The position numbers and the translations under genes are program-made. A DNA stretch of 64,000 bases. It comes from Rugosimonospora sp040255525. Lineage in GTDB: Bacteria > Actinomycetota > Actinomycetes > Mycobacteriales > Micromonosporaceae. How positions within the stretch are numbered: position 1 is the first letter of the stretch; each line of letters starts with the position of its first letter. The DNA lies in contig JBDZVD010000020.1 of assembly GCA_040255525.1 (NCBI GenBank), forward strand, positions 1-64,000, in the 5' to 3' direction. Positions 24,988-34,073 of the stretch are shown piece by piece. The notes beneath the pieces are model-generated. The model saw only the letters and a list, made by a program, of their open reading frames with translations, made no database searches and was not told the DNA's origin.

Positions 24988-25140
24988 AACGGCCGCGCAC
25001 CCGAAACGACCGTGCCCGCGGAGCGGCCGCGCACCCTGAATGACCGTGCCCGCGGAACGACCGCGCACCCGAAACGACCGTGCCCGCGGAGCGGCCGCGC
25101 ACCCTGAATGACCGTGCCCGCGGAACGGCCGCGCACCCGG
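24988..25140. repeat. 34-bp intergenic tandem repeat, 4.5 copies
   Basis: Units at 24988-25021, 25022-25055, 25056-25089, 25090-25123 and a partial to 25140. Two variants alternate (one with CACCCGAAACGACC, one with CACCCTGAATGACC), giving a 68-bp higher-order period. There are no spacers, so this is not a CRISPR array. It lies between the lacI-type gene and the alpha-galactosidase promoter. Confidence 0.92.
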
Positions 25141-25276
25141 GAGAGATCACGCCCGAGCGCGCCCACGGCGACGATCATCTTGGCCGGCTCGCCGGCCGTG
25201 CGTTCCCGGGCCGGTCCCGCGTGCCCGGGATGCCCTTGCATCGCCGATCCCGGGCCGGCGACGATGCGCGATAAAG

Positions 25277-25305
25277 TTGACAACTGTCGATGTTTGCGCT
25301 AACAA
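25277..25305 (+). promoter_or_regulatory. Promoter of the alpha-galactosidase gene
   Basis: TTGACA at 25277-25282 and TAACAA at 25300-25305, 17 bases apart, in an AT-rich island about 100 bases before the ATG at 25407. The -35 is a perfect consensus. Confidence 0.75.
25292..25303. promoter_or_regulatory. LacI-type operator overlapping the -10
   Basis: GTTTGCGCTAAC is an inverted repeat with arms GTT and AAC around GCGC. It overlaps the spacer and -10 of the promoter. A repressor bound here would block RNA polymerase. The regulator encoded at 23779 is the likely ligand, by proximity. Confidence 0.6.
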
Positions 25306-25406
25306 TTGCGGCAACTTCCCGCGATCCGGCGCCGAGTCGTCCCCGCCTCGCCGCCGCGCCGGCGCGGCCGTTCGTCCACAGAGGACGATGGGAGAGGAAG
25401 GCCACC

Positions 25407-27056
25407 ATGCATCTGCTGAACAGCCCGCGCCGGGTACTGGCCGGGTTGGCGGTCCTGTCGCTCGCCACGATCGGCGCGCTGCTCGTACCCGGGGCGGCCC
25501 ACCCGGCTCTGGCGGTGCCGCGCGCGCCGTCGACCAACACCCCGGCGCTGGCCAACAACCTGGCGCTGACCCCGCCGATGGGGTGGAACGACTGGAACGC
25601 GTACGGCTGCAACGTGTCCGAGGCCCTGGTCAAGCAGACCGCCGACAAGATCGTGTCGTCCGGCATGGCGGCCCTCGGCTACCAGTACGTGAACATCGAC
25701 GACTGCTGGCTGCAGCACAGCCGGGACGCGGCCGGCAACCTCCAGCCCGACTTCACCAAGTTTCCGGACGGCATCTCCGGCACCGCCGCGTACGTCCACT
25801 CGAAGGGCCTGAAGCTCGGCATCTACGAGGACGCGGGCACCGCGACCTGCGCCGGGTACCCGGGCAGCCTCGGCCACGAGCAGCAGGACGCCAACTCGTT
25901 CGCGTCCTGGGGGGTGGACTACCTCAAGTACGACAACTGCAACAACAACGGCAGCAGCACCCAGGCGCAGTACATCGCCCGGTACTCGGCAATGCGTGAC
26001 GCGCTCGCGGCCACCGGCCGGCCCATCGTCTACAGCCTCTGCGAGTGGGGGGTGAACTCGCCGTGGACGTGGGGCGCGAACGTCGGCAACCTGTGGCGCA
26101 CCACCGGCGATATCAACGCCAGCTTCTCCAGCATGCTGTCCATCTTCCACACCAACGTCGGGCTCGCCTCGTACGCCGGTCCCGGCCACTGGAACGACCC
26201 GGACATGCTGGAGGTCGGCAACGGCATGTCGGCCACCGAGGACCGCACCGAGTTCAGCCTCTGGTCGGAGATGGCCGCGCCGCTGCTGGAGGGCGGCAAC
26301 CTGGTCAGCGCGAGCGCGACCACGCTGTCGACGCTGACCAACCGTGCGGTCATCGCGGTGGATCAGGACTCGCTGGGCAGGCAGGGCACCATGGTCAGCT
26401 CCTCCGGCGGGCTCGACGTGCTGGCCAAGCCACTGTCCAATGGGGACGTGTCGGTGGTCCTGTTCAACGAGAACAGCTCCACCGCCACCATCAGCACCAG
26501 CGCGGCGGCCATCGGGAAGACCGGTGCGTCCAGCTACTCGCTGACCGACCTGTGGTCGGGCGCGACGAGGAGCACGACCGGGACGATCAGCGCCTCTGTC
26601 CCCGGCCACGGCGTCGTCATGTACCGGGTGGCCGGCGGCACCACCGGCAGCAGCGGCGGAGGCGGCGGCTCGACCGGGATCCTGCGCGGTGTCGGCTCCA
26701 ACCGGTGCCTGGACGTCTACAACAACCAGACGGCCAACGGCACCAAGGTGGAGATCTGGGACTGCAACGGCGGCGCGAACCAGCAGTGGACGCTGACCTC
26801 CTCCGGTCAGCTCCAGGTGTACGGCAGCAAGTGCCTGGACGCCTACAACAACCAGACGACCAACGGCACCAAAGTGGAGCTGTGGGACTGCAACGGCGGC
26901 GCGAACCAGCAGTGGCGCATGAACGGTGACGGGACCATCACCGGTGTCCAATCAGGACTGTGCCTCGACGTGGCCGGTGGCGCCACCGCCAACGGTACCC
27001 AGGTGCAGTTGTGGACCTGCACCGGAGGCAGCAACCAGCGCTGGTCCCGCACCTGA
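25407..27056 (+). CDS. Secreted GH27 alpha-galactosidase with ricin-type CBM13
   Basis: 549 residues from ATG 25407 (GGAGAGGAAGG upstream). Signal peptide ~1-38 ending HPALAVPRAPS. Residues ~50-400 form a GH27 domain: LALTPPMGWNDWNAYGC, YVNIDDCW, the nucleophile in VDYLKYDNCN, and the likely acid/base in LWRTTGDIN. A beta-sandwich and a Gly/Ser linker follow. The last ~130 residues are a three-lobed ricin/CBM13 domain with QxW repeats NQQWTL, NQQWRM and NQRWSRT. It hydrolyses terminal alpha-galactosides from plant oligo- or polysaccharides outside the cell. Confidence 0.95.
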   Translation: MHLLNSPRRVLAGLAVLSLATIGALLVPGAAHPALAVPRAPSTNTPALANNLALTPPMGWNDWNAYGCNVSEALVKQTADKIVSSGMAALGYQYVNIDDCWLQHSRDAAGNLQPDFTKFPDGISGTAAYVHSKGLKLGIYEDAGTATCAGYPGSLGHEQQDANSFASWGVDYLKYDNCNNNGSSTQAQYIARYSAMRDALAATGRPIVYSLCEWGVNSPWTWGANVGNLWRTTGDINASFSSMLSIFHTNVGLASYAGPGHWNDPDMLEVGNGMSATEDRTEFSLWSEMAAPLLEGGNLVSASATTLSTLTNRAVIAVDQDSLGRQGTMVSSSGGLDVLAKPLSNGDVSVVLFNENSSTATISTSAAAIGKTGASSYSLTDLWSGATRSTTGTISASVPGHGVVMYRVAGGTTGSSGGGGGSTGILRGVGSNRCLDVYNNQTANGTKVEIWDCNGGANQQWTLTSSGQLQVYGSKCLDAYNNQTTNGTKVELWDCNGGANQQWRMNGDGTITGVQSGLCLDVAGGATANGTQVQLWTCTGGSNQRWSRT

Positions 27057-27077
27057 ACCTGGCGGCCCCGACAGGTA

Positions 27078-27110
27078 CTGCCCCGGCCGGGTCGATCCCG
27101 GCCGGGGCAG
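27078..27110. terminator. Bidirectional hairpin between GH27 and malate synthase
   Basis: CTGCCCCGGCCGGG (27078-27091) and CCCGGCCGGGGCAG (27097-27110) pair perfectly around a 5-base loop, in the 68 bp between two convergent stops. Confidence 0.85.
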
Positions 27111-27124
27111 TCGGGCCGGCAGGA

Positions 27125-28708
27125 TCACGGGAAGCGCTGGTAGGCCGGCAGGGTGAGGAACTCGGCGTACTCGTCGGCGAGCGCGACCTCCACGAACAGC
27201 GCTCGGGCGTCCGCGTATCCGCTCGGGTCACCGAGCTTGTCGCACTCCTCGTCGAGGATCCGCTCCACCAACTCCCGGGTGACCGCCTCACCGGTGTCCA
27301 ATGTGGTCGGATTGTGGATCCACTGCCAGATCTGGGATCGGGAGATCTCGGCGGTGGCGGCGTCCTCCATGAGGTTGAAGATGGCCACCGCGCCGCTGCC
27401 GGCCAGCCAGGAACGCAGGTACTGGAGGGCGACCGAGACGTTGTTGCGCAGCCCGGCCTCGGTGACGCCGCCCTCGACACCGCGGAGATCCAGCAACTGT
27501 CCGGCGGTGACCCGGACCTCGTCGCGCTGCCGGTCGAGCTGGTTGGGCCGCTCGCCCAGGTGCTCGTCGAAGACCTCCCGGCACACCGGTACCAGATCGG
27601 GGTGTGCCACCCACGAACCGTCGTAGCCGGCGCCGGCCTCGCGCTGCTTGTCCTGGCGCACCTTGGCCAGCGCGGTCGCGTTCACCTGCTCGTCCCGCCG
27701 GCTGGGGATGAACGCGGCCATCCCACCGATCGCGTGCGCGCCGCGGCGGTGGCAGGTCTGCACGAGCAGTTCGCTGTATGCCCTCATGAACGGCGCGGTC
27801 ATCGTCACCGAGTTGCGGCCCGGCAGCACGAAGTCGGCGCCCCGGTCGCGGAACTTCTTGATGAGGCTGAACAGGTAGTCCCAGCGGCCGGCGTTCAGTC
27901 CGGCGGAGTGCTCGCGCAGCTCATACAGGATCTCGTGCATCTCGAACGCGGCCGGGATGGTCTCGATGAGAACGGTGGCGCGGATCGTGCCCCGCGGGAT
28001 GCCCAGCGCGTCCTGGGCGAGCAGGAACGCGTCGTTCCACAGCCGCGCCTCCGCGGCGGACTCCATCTTCGGCAGGTAGAAGTACGGGCCGCGGCCGTGC
28101 GCGAGCTGGCGCCGCGCGCTGTGCGCCAGGTACAACCCGAAGTCGAACAGGCTGGCCGACATCGGTTCGCCGTCGACCAGCAGGTGCTTCTCCGACAGGT
28201 GCCAGCCGCGCGGGCGGACCACGATGGTCGCCAGCTCCTCGTCGGGCCGCAGCGCGTAGGTCTTGCCGTCCGCCGATTCGAAGTCGATGCGCCGATCCAG
28301 GGCGTCCATGAGGTTGAGCTGGCCGCCGACCATGTTCTCCCACAGCGGCGTGTTCGCGTCCTCGAAGTCGGCGAGCCACACCTTGGCGCCGGAGTTGAGC
28401 GCGTTGATCGTCATCTTGCGGTCGGTCGGTCCGGTGATCTCGACGCGACGGTCGACCAGGCCGGGTGCCGGGGGCGCGACGCGCCAGCTCGGGTCCTGGC
28501 GGATCTGGGCGGTCTCGGGCCGGAAGTCCAGGGTGCCGCCGGCGCTCAGCTCCCGCTGGCGCTCCTGCCGGGCACGGAGCACCTCGGCCCGGCGCGGGCC
28601 GAGGTGGCGCTGCAGCTCGCCGAGCAGAGCCAGCGCCTGCGGGGTGAGCACCTCGTCGAACCGGTCCTGCCGCGTGCCGTTGACCGAAACTCCTTGCACA
28701 TTCTCCAC
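27125..28708 (-). CDS. aceB: Malate synthase A
   Basis: 527 residues from GTG 28708; a GTG at 28699 is an alternative. Catalyses glyoxylate + acetyl-CoA to malate in the glyoxylate shunt. Signature stretches: TINALNSGAKVWLADFEDAN (Mg2+/acid region), TIVVRPRGWHLSEKH, GPYFYLPKMESAAEARLWND, RATVLIETIPAAFEMHEIL, AGRWDYLFSLIK and AIGGMAAFIPSR. Length is normal. The C-terminal domain keeps QWIHNPTTLDTGE. It is divergent from an IclR regulator 216 bp away, which probably controls it as in other actinobacteria. Confidence 0.96.
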   Translation of the reverse strand: MENVQGVSVNGTRQDRFDEVLTPQALALLGELQRHLGPRRAEVLRARQERQRELSAGGTLDFRPETAQIRQDPSWRVAPPAPGLVDRRVEITGPTDRKMTINALNSGAKVWLADFEDANTPLWENMVGGQLNLMDALDRRIDFESADGKTYALRPDEELATIVVRPRGWHLSEKHLLVDGEPMSASLFDFGLYLAHSARRQLAHGRGPYFYLPKMESAAEARLWNDAFLLAQDALGIPRGTIRATVLIETIPAAFEMHEILYELREHSAGLNAGRWDYLFSLIKKFRDRGADFVLPGRNSVTMTAPFMRAYSELLVQTCHRRGAHAIGGMAAFIPSRRDEQVNATALAKVRQDKQREAGAGYDGSWVAHPDLVPVCREVFDEHLGERPNQLDRQRDEVRVTAGQLLDLRGVEGGVTEAGLRNNVSVALQYLRSWLAGSGAVAIFNLMEDAATAEISRSQIWQWIHNPTTLDTGEAVTRELVERILDEECDKLGDPSGYADARALFVEVALADEYAEFLTLPAYQRFP

Positions 28709-28924
28709 AGTACGGAGGTTATTGTCTGCATGACGGAAAGACAATGCCCGGACGTTGGGCCACCGGCGGGGACCTCGGGTCCGGGGCCACCGGACCGGGA
28801 TGCCGGGCACGGGCCACTGGACGGGGCTCTCCGGCACCGGGGACGCCGGCCACGGGGACGCCGGGCACGGCCGGCCGGTGCGCCCGAGCGGCACGACAGG
28901 GACGGCACGGGAAGGGATGGCACA

Positions 28925-29701
28925 GTGACAGTGGGCGACGCCGGGGGCAGCGCGGGCGTGCAGTCCGTGCGCCGCGCCTTCGAATTGCTGGAGCTGATCG
29001 CGGACGCCGGCGGTTCGCAGGGCATCAGCCAACTGTCGGCGCGGTCGGGCCTGCCGGTGCCGACCATCCACCGGCTGCTGCGCACGCTGATCGGGGCGGG
29101 GTACGCGCGCCAGGACTCCTCCCGCCGGTACGCGCTCGGGCCGCGGCTGATCCGCCTCGGTGACCTGGCCGACCGGTCGCTGGGCGCGTGGGCGGTACCG
29201 TTGCTGTCCCGGCTCGTCGACGCGACCGGCGAGACGGCGAACCTGGCCGTCCTGGAGGGCGGTGAGGTGGTGTACCTGGCACAGGCACCCAGCCCGCACT
29301 CGCTGCGGATGTTCACCGAGCCCGGGCACCGGGTGCTGGCACACTGCACCGCCGTGGGCAAGGCGCTGCTGGCCGGTCTGCCGGCCGAGGAGGTCCTCGC
29401 GCTGGTGGAGCGCACCGGCATGCCGGGGCTGACCCCACAGACCATCACCGACCCGGACACCCTGCTGGCGGCGCTGGCCGGGTGCCGCAGCCAGGGGTAC
29501 GCGATCGACGACGGGGAGCAGGAGCTGGGCGTGCGGTGCGTGGCCGTGGCCGTACCGCACCCGGGTACCCGTACCGCCATCTCCATCTCCGGCCCGCCCG
29601 CCCGGGTCGACGACGTGGCAATCGCGGCGGCCATGCCGGTCCTGCGTGAGGTCGCCGCCGAGCTGGCCAGGCACTTCGCCGACGGCCACGCCGCGCCGTA
29701 A
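28925..29701 (+). CDS. IclR-family transcriptional regulator
   Basis: 258 residues from GTG 28925 (AAGGGA upstream; GTG 28931 also possible). Winged helix: VQSVRRAFELLELIADAGG and LSARSGLPVPTIHRLLRTL. The IclR effector domain contains ETANLAVLEGGEVVYL, HCTAVGKALLAGLP and GYAIDDGEQELGVRCVAVAV. Its divergence from malate synthase suggests glyoxylate- or allantoin-type control of that gene. No clear palindrome was found between them. Confidence 0.92.
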   Translation: MTVGDAGGSAGVQSVRRAFELLELIADAGGSQGISQLSARSGLPVPTIHRLLRTLIGAGYARQDSSRRYALGPRLIRLGDLADRSLGAWAVPLLSRLVDATGETANLAVLEGGEVVYLAQAPSPHSLRMFTEPGHRVLAHCTAVGKALLAGLPAEEVLALVERTGMPGLTPQTITDPDTLLAALAGCRSQGYAIDDGEQELGVRCVAVAVPHPGTRTAISISGPPARVDDVAIAAAMPVLREVAAELARHFADGHAAP

Positions 29702-29979
29702 CGCCCGGCGGGTGCCCTGACGCCCGGCCGGCGCCGCGCCACCCCGCGAGTGCGACGGCACCCACCGGCAGCGCCCGGGGACCGCCCTGTACGCGCGGGC
29801 GCGGGCGCTGCCGTTGCTGGAGGCCGCGCTCGGCAGCTTCGGCGCCCGCCGCTCACCGGTACGCCGTCCCGGTGGGCAACCCCGAACCCCGGGCCGGAAC
29901 CGCCCGGAGGCGGTAGCGTCCGATCATGTGGTGACCGGTGTGACGGGCGCGGGCCGGGGGGCGGACGGGTAGCCCGCCG

Positions 29980-30456
29980 ATGCAGACCTTCCTGCCGTAC
30001 CCGGACTTCCTCGCCTGCGCCGAGTCGCTCGACCCGCTGCGGCTCGGCAAGCAGCGCGTGGAGGCGCTCCAGGTGCTGCGCGGTCTGACCGTCGCCGGGT
30101 ACGGCTGGCGCCGCCATCCGGCGGTCACGATGTGGGCCGGGTACGAGGAGGCTCTGGTCGCGTACGGCCTGACCATCTGCCGGGTGTGGACCGCCGGCGG
30201 CCGGGCGGACACCGTCGCCGGCACGCTCGCGACGGACCTCCGGGACAGTTGCGCGATCGTCCTTATACGGCAGCAGCCGGACCTGGTAGCGGCCGGTGAG
30301 GTGCCGCCGTGGCTCGGCCGGGAGGACTTCCACCTCAGTCACCGTTCGGCGCTGGTACGCAAGGATCCCGACTTCTACCGGCCGCGCTTCGGCGACCTGC
30401 CGGAGCTGCCGTACGTCTGGCCGGAGTCCGACCGCCCACCGTCCTGCCCCGGCTAG
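29980..30456 (+). CDS. MSMEG_6728-type / pyrimidine dimer DNA glycosylase-like protein
   Basis: 158 residues. MQTFLPYPDFLACAESLDPL with RLGKQRVEALQVL matches the family of small proteins related to T4 endonuclease V (pyrimidine dimer glycosylase), in which an N-terminal residue acts as nucleophile. Other family marks are HPAVTMWAGYEEAL, WLGREDFHLSHRSALVRKDP and FGDLPELPYVWP. DNA repair is the usual assignment but this branch is little studied. No clear feature lies in the 278 bp upstream. Confidence 0.8.
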   Translation: MQTFLPYPDFLACAESLDPLRLGKQRVEALQVLRGLTVAGYGWRRHPAVTMWAGYEEALVAYGLTICRVWTAGGRADTVAGTLATDLRDSCAIVLIRQQPDLVAAGEVPPWLGREDFHLSHRSALVRKDPDFYRPRFGDLPELPYVWPESDRPPSCPG

Positions 30457-30532
30457 AACCGCCGAAGCCCCGGAACCCGCGAGGCCGGCGACGGCCGTGC
30501 GGCGACGGATCCGTGCGGTGACGGGCGAAAAC

Positions 30533-31384
30533 TCAGCGCGCGCGCTTCCCGTGCGACCGGACGCGGGTGGCGGTGCGCCCAATGTGGGTACGCATGATGG
30601 TCTCCGCCAGTTCGACGTCCCGCGCGGCGATCGCCTCGACGAACTCGGCGTGCTCCGCGACGCCCTTGCGCCCGAACAAGGGCCCGGCGGCCTCCGCCTC
30701 CAGCAGCGACATGAGCAACGGACCGTGGAACGTGTGCACCAGCATCTCGATGGCCGCGTTGTGGGTGCAGCCGGCGATGCGGGTGTGGAAGTCCGCCGAG
30801 TTTTCCATCGTGTACGTGCCGGCCTTGACCAGTTGCGCGTGCCGCTTGGTCAGCTCACGCAACTCGGCGATGTCCTCGCCGGTCGCGCCGGCGACGATGA
30901 GCGGAACGATGCCCATCTCGAACACCAGGCGCGCCTCGGTGACCTCGGCCGCGGTGATCGTCGACAGCGACACAAGATCGGCCAGGCCGGTACCGACCTG
31001 CCGGGACGTCGGCGACGTCACGAACGCGCCGCCCCGGGCACCGACCCGGATCGCGACCAGGCCGCCGGTCTCCAGGATCCGCAGCGCCTCGCGGACGGTC
31101 ACCCGGCTGACCCCGAACTGCTGGCACAGGTCACGTTCGCTGGGCAACCGGTCGCCCGGGCGCAGCCTTCCCTCGCGCATGAGCCCGCGGATCTGTTCCA
31201 CGATCGCCTGCGACGCCCGCGACAGGTTGATCGCGGTGAACATCTTGTCGCGGCCGGCGCCGGGCCGGTCCGCCCCGGCCACGCCCGGAATCGAGGTCGA
31301 GGCCGGAGCCGGGGTCCGCGCTCCCGCGTCGTCACGCCGCGCCTGGAGCGCCGTGCTCTGACCGTCAGCCGCTCGCGTCGCCAT
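30533..31384 (-). CDS. FadR-subfamily GntR transcriptional regulator
   Basis: 283 residues from ATG 31384; the first 47 residues are low complexity and a start at 31243 (MFTAINLSRASQAIVEQIRG) would give the usual length. GntR wHTH: LRPGDRLPSERDLCQQFGVS, RVTVREALRILETGGLV. The FCD ligand domain includes TEARLVFEMGIVPLIV, metal-site residues in ENSADFHTRIAG and HAEFVEAIAARD. It faces the SPFH gene at 31727 across 342 bp. Confidence 0.9.
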   Translation of the reverse strand: MATRAADGQSTALQARRDDAGARTPAPASTSIPGVAGADRPGAGRDKMFTAINLSRASQAIVEQIRGLMREGRLRPGDRLPSERDLCQQFGVSRVTVREALRILETGGLVAIRVGARGGAFVTSPTSRQVGTGLADLVSLSTITAAEVTEARLVFEMGIVPLIVAGATGEDIAELRELTKRHAQLVKAGTYTMENSADFHTRIAGCTHNAAIEMLVHTFHGPLLMSLLEAEAAGPLFGRKGVAEHAEFVEAIAARDVELAETIMRTHIGRTATRVRSHGKRAR

Positions 31385-31726
31385 GCGGCGAATTGTCGCA
31401 TAGTCCGGTGCACTGGCGGCGCTGGCACGCTGTCGCATCCCGGCGGCAGGCGCCCCGCGATACGCGACCGAGCCGGCCGGGTCCGAGCCCGCCCGGTCCG
31501 GGTCCGCGCCCCACAACTCACACATCGCGTAGTCGCACCGGTACTGTCAGTCGATCCTGAACCGGCGCTGGACGGGCCGATCGAGGGGGGTGGACGCGCG
31601 TTGCTACCGTCGGCGCAGACGTCCGGAGCAGCGGACACCCGGGGTAGCGGACACCCGGGCGGCGGGCATCCGGGGTAACGGACACCCGGGTGGCGGGCAT
31701 CCGGGCAGGGTGGAAGGGGGCGCGCG
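31385..31726. other. Divergent intergenic region, GntR and SPFH genes
   Basis: 342 bp without a supportable gene. TGTCGCAT occurs twice in direct orientation (31394-31401 and 31431-31438) near the GntR start, a possible regulator half-site. The SPFH side contains repeats at 31634-31707. Confidence 0.5.
31634..31707. repeat. Short tandem repeats upstream of the SPFH gene
   Basis: Variants of CGGACACCCGGG and CGGCGGGCATCCGGG alternate between 31634 and 31707, immediately before the ribosome site GGAAGGGGG of the gene at 31727. Confidence 0.75.
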
Positions 31727-32881
31727 GTGGGGCTGATGGACAAGATCCGCGGCGAGTTCATTGACATCATCGAGTGGCTTGACGACAGCCGTGACACGAT
31801 CGTGTGGCGCTTCCCCCGGCACGACAACGAGATCAAGATGGGCGCGAAGCTCGTCGTCCGTGAGTCGCAGGTCGCCGTGTTCGTGAACGAGGGCAGCATC
31901 GCGGACGCCTTCACCCCGGGCACGTACACGATCGAGACCCAGAACGTGCCGCTCCTGTCCACGCTCAAGGGCTGGAAGTACGGCTTTCACTCGCCGTTCA
32001 AGGCCGAGGTCTACTTCATCAGCACCCGCCAGTTCACCGACCTGAAGTGGGGCACGCAGAACCCGGTCATCGTCCGGGATCCGGAGTTCGGCGCCGTGCG
32101 GCTGCGCGCGTTCGGGGCGTTCTCCGCCCGGGTCGTGGACGCGGCGAAGCTGCTGACCGAACTGGTCGGCACCGACCCGCAGTTCCGCACGGAGGAGGTC
32201 CACGAGTACCTCCGGCAGATCATCGTGGGCCGGCTGGGCACGGCGCTGGCCACCGCGCGGGTACCGCTGCTGGATCTGGCCGCGCACCAGGGCACGATCG
32301 GGCTCACGCTGGCCGGGACGCTGACCGAGGACCTGGCCGATATCGGCCTGGAGATTCCCAAGTTCGTCATCGAGAACATCTCGGTACCGCCGGAGGTCGA
32401 GGAGGCGCTGGACAAGCGCAGCCAGATGGGCATCGTGGGCGACCTCGACCGGTACACCCGGTTCCAGACCGCGAACGCCATCGAGGACGCGGCGAACAAC
32501 CCCGGCGGCGGCGCGGGCGAAGGTTTCGGCCTCGGTCTCGGCATGGCCGCCGGGCAGCGATTGATGACCGGCGCGAGCGGCGGTTCGGCAGCCGCGCCGG
32601 CAACCGCGCCGGCCGCGGGCGGCGCACAGCTACCGCCCCCGCTGCCGGGCGAGGAGCAGTGGTTCGTCGGGGTCGGCTCGCAGCGGCAGGGCCCGTTCGA
32701 CCGGGCCGCGCTGGCCTCCCGGATCGCCCCGGCGACCCTGGTCTGGCGGGCCGGCATGGCGCAGTGGGCGCAGGCCCAGCAGGTGCCGGAGCTGGCCGAG
32801 ATGCTGAGGAACGTTCCGCCGCCGCTGCCCCCGCTGCTACCACAGCCCGGTCCGGCCGCCGAGCCGCCGGCACAGGGCTGA
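31727..32881 (+). CDS. SPFH-domain protein with C-terminal GYF_2 domain
   Basis: 384 residues from GTG 31727. Residues ~1-255 are an SPFH/YdjI (virion-core-like) domain: VWRFPRHDNEIKMGAKLVV, ESQVAVFVNEG, PGTYTIETQNVPLL and DIGLEIPKFVIENISVPPEV. A Gly/Ala linker leads to a GYF_2 domain at ~305-355 (WFVGVGSQRQGPFDRAALAS and ATLVWRAGMAQWAQA), then a Pro-rich tail. Such proteins form membrane-associated rings. It lies 9 bases before the zinc-ribbon gene, so the pair is an operon. Confidence 0.88.
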   Translation: MGLMDKIRGEFIDIIEWLDDSRDTIVWRFPRHDNEIKMGAKLVVRESQVAVFVNEGSIADAFTPGTYTIETQNVPLLSTLKGWKYGFHSPFKAEVYFISTRQFTDLKWGTQNPVIVRDPEFGAVRLRAFGAFSARVVDAAKLLTELVGTDPQFRTEEVHEYLRQIIVGRLGTALATARVPLLDLAAHQGTIGLTLAGTLTEDLADIGLEIPKFVIENISVPPEVEEALDKRSQMGIVGDLDRYTRFQTANAIEDAANNPGGGAGEGFGLGLGMAAGQRLMTGASGGSAAAPATAPAAGGAQLPPPLPGEEQWFVGVGSQRQGPFDRAALASRIAPATLVWRAGMAQWAQAQQVPELAEMLRNVPPPLPPLLPQPGPAAEPPAQG

Positions 32882-32890
32882 GGTCTGAAG

Positions 32891-33997
32891 GTGACCGAGA
32901 ACCCACCGGCGCAGCGGTCACAGACCGCGCAGACGTACCCGTGTGAAGGGTGCGGCGCCCGGGTCGAGTTCGTCCCCGGTACCGCATCGCTGCGCTGCCC
33001 GTACTGCGGTCACGAGCAGCAGGTCACGCCGATCGGCCGGCAGGTTCGCGAGCACCCGTACGAGGAGTTGGCGGCCCTGGCGGCGAAGCCGCGCGCGCCC
33101 CTGGCCGCCCACGTCCTGGTGTGCCAGAAGTGTGGCGCGACCAGCGACAGCGGCGCGCTCGCCGGGCGCTGCCAGTTCTGTGGCGCACCGCTGATCGCCG
33201 ACCCGAGCGCCGGCGACCAGATCGTTCCCGAGGCGATCCTGCCGTTCGCGGTCGACCGGGACGGCGTGCGCACCGCGCTGCGCGGCTGGGTCAGGTCCCG
33301 CTGGTTCGCGCCCTCGACACTGAAGAAGGTGTCCGAGGCCGAGTCGCTCAAGGGCACGTACCTGCCGCACTGGACCTACGACGCGCACACCGAGACCGAC
33401 TACACCGGTGAGCGCGGCGAGCACTACTGGGTGACCGTCACCGACACGGTCACGGTCAACGGGCAGACCCAGACGCGTACCCGGCAGGAACGCCGGACCC
33501 GGTGGCACCCGGCGAGGGGGCGGGTGCGACGGGACTTCGACGACCTGCTGGTGCCCGCGACCGGGCGCCTGGGCGGCGAACTGCTGGCGCGGTTGACGCC
33601 GTGGCCGCTGAAGGACGCCGTGGCGTTCCAGCCGGAGTACCTCGCCGGCTACGACGCGCTGCGCTACGACGTGGAGCCCGATGCCGGCCTCGAGGTGGCG
33701 AAGGCCAGCACGGAAAAAGTGATCCGCGGCGACTGCCGCGCGGACATCGGCGGCGACGAGCAGCGGGTCCACTCGGTGCACACGACGTTTGCCGGCATCA
33801 CGTTCAAGCTGATGCTGCTGCCGGTGTGGCTCGTGTGTTACCTGCACGCCGGGCGGACGTACCAGGTCACGGTGAACGCCCGCACCGGCGAGGTGATCGG
33901 GCAGCGGCCGTACAGCGCGGCGAAGATCGCCGCCGCGGTCGTCGCCGCGCTGCTGGTGATCGCACTCGTGGTGTTCCTGATCGTCCAGTCCCGGTGA
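32891..33997 (+). CDS. Zinc-ribbon protein with C-terminal membrane anchor
   Basis: 368 residues. Two zinc ribbons at the N-terminus: CEGCGARVEF with LRCPYCGHEQQ, and LVCQKCGATSD with CQFCGAPLI. A middle domain of unknown fold contains YLPHWTYDAHTETDYTGERG and WWYW-type aromatic positions. A hydrophobic C-terminus IAAAVVAALLVIALVVFLIV anchors it. It has been labelled primosomal-protein-like elsewhere but shows no helicase motifs. Co-transcribed with the SPFH gene; function unknown. Confidence 0.85.
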   Translation: MTENPPAQRSQTAQTYPCEGCGARVEFVPGTASLRCPYCGHEQQVTPIGRQVREHPYEELAALAAKPRAPLAAHVLVCQKCGATSDSGALAGRCQFCGAPLIADPSAGDQIVPEAILPFAVDRDGVRTALRGWVRSRWFAPSTLKKVSEAESLKGTYLPHWTYDAHTETDYTGERGEHYWVTVTDTVTVNGQTQTRTRQERRTRWHPARGRVRRDFDDLLVPATGRLGGELLARLTPWPLKDAVAFQPEYLAGYDALRYDVEPDAGLEVAKASTEKVIRGDCRADIGGDEQRVHSVHTTFAGITFKLMLLPVWLVCYLHAGRTYQVTVNARTGEVIGQRPYSAAKIAAAVVAALLVIALVVFLIVQSR

Positions 33998-34073
33998 TGC
34001 CACGGCGGCGCGAGCGGCAGGCGAGCAGCGCGCTGCTTATCCGGATGGTGCCCGCTGCCTATGCTGTGTGGGC

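Noticed and set aside
24988..25140. Possible CRISPR array (34-base repeats).
   Set aside because: Units are contiguous with no spacers and two variants alternate. No cas genes are present. It is a plain tandem repeat.
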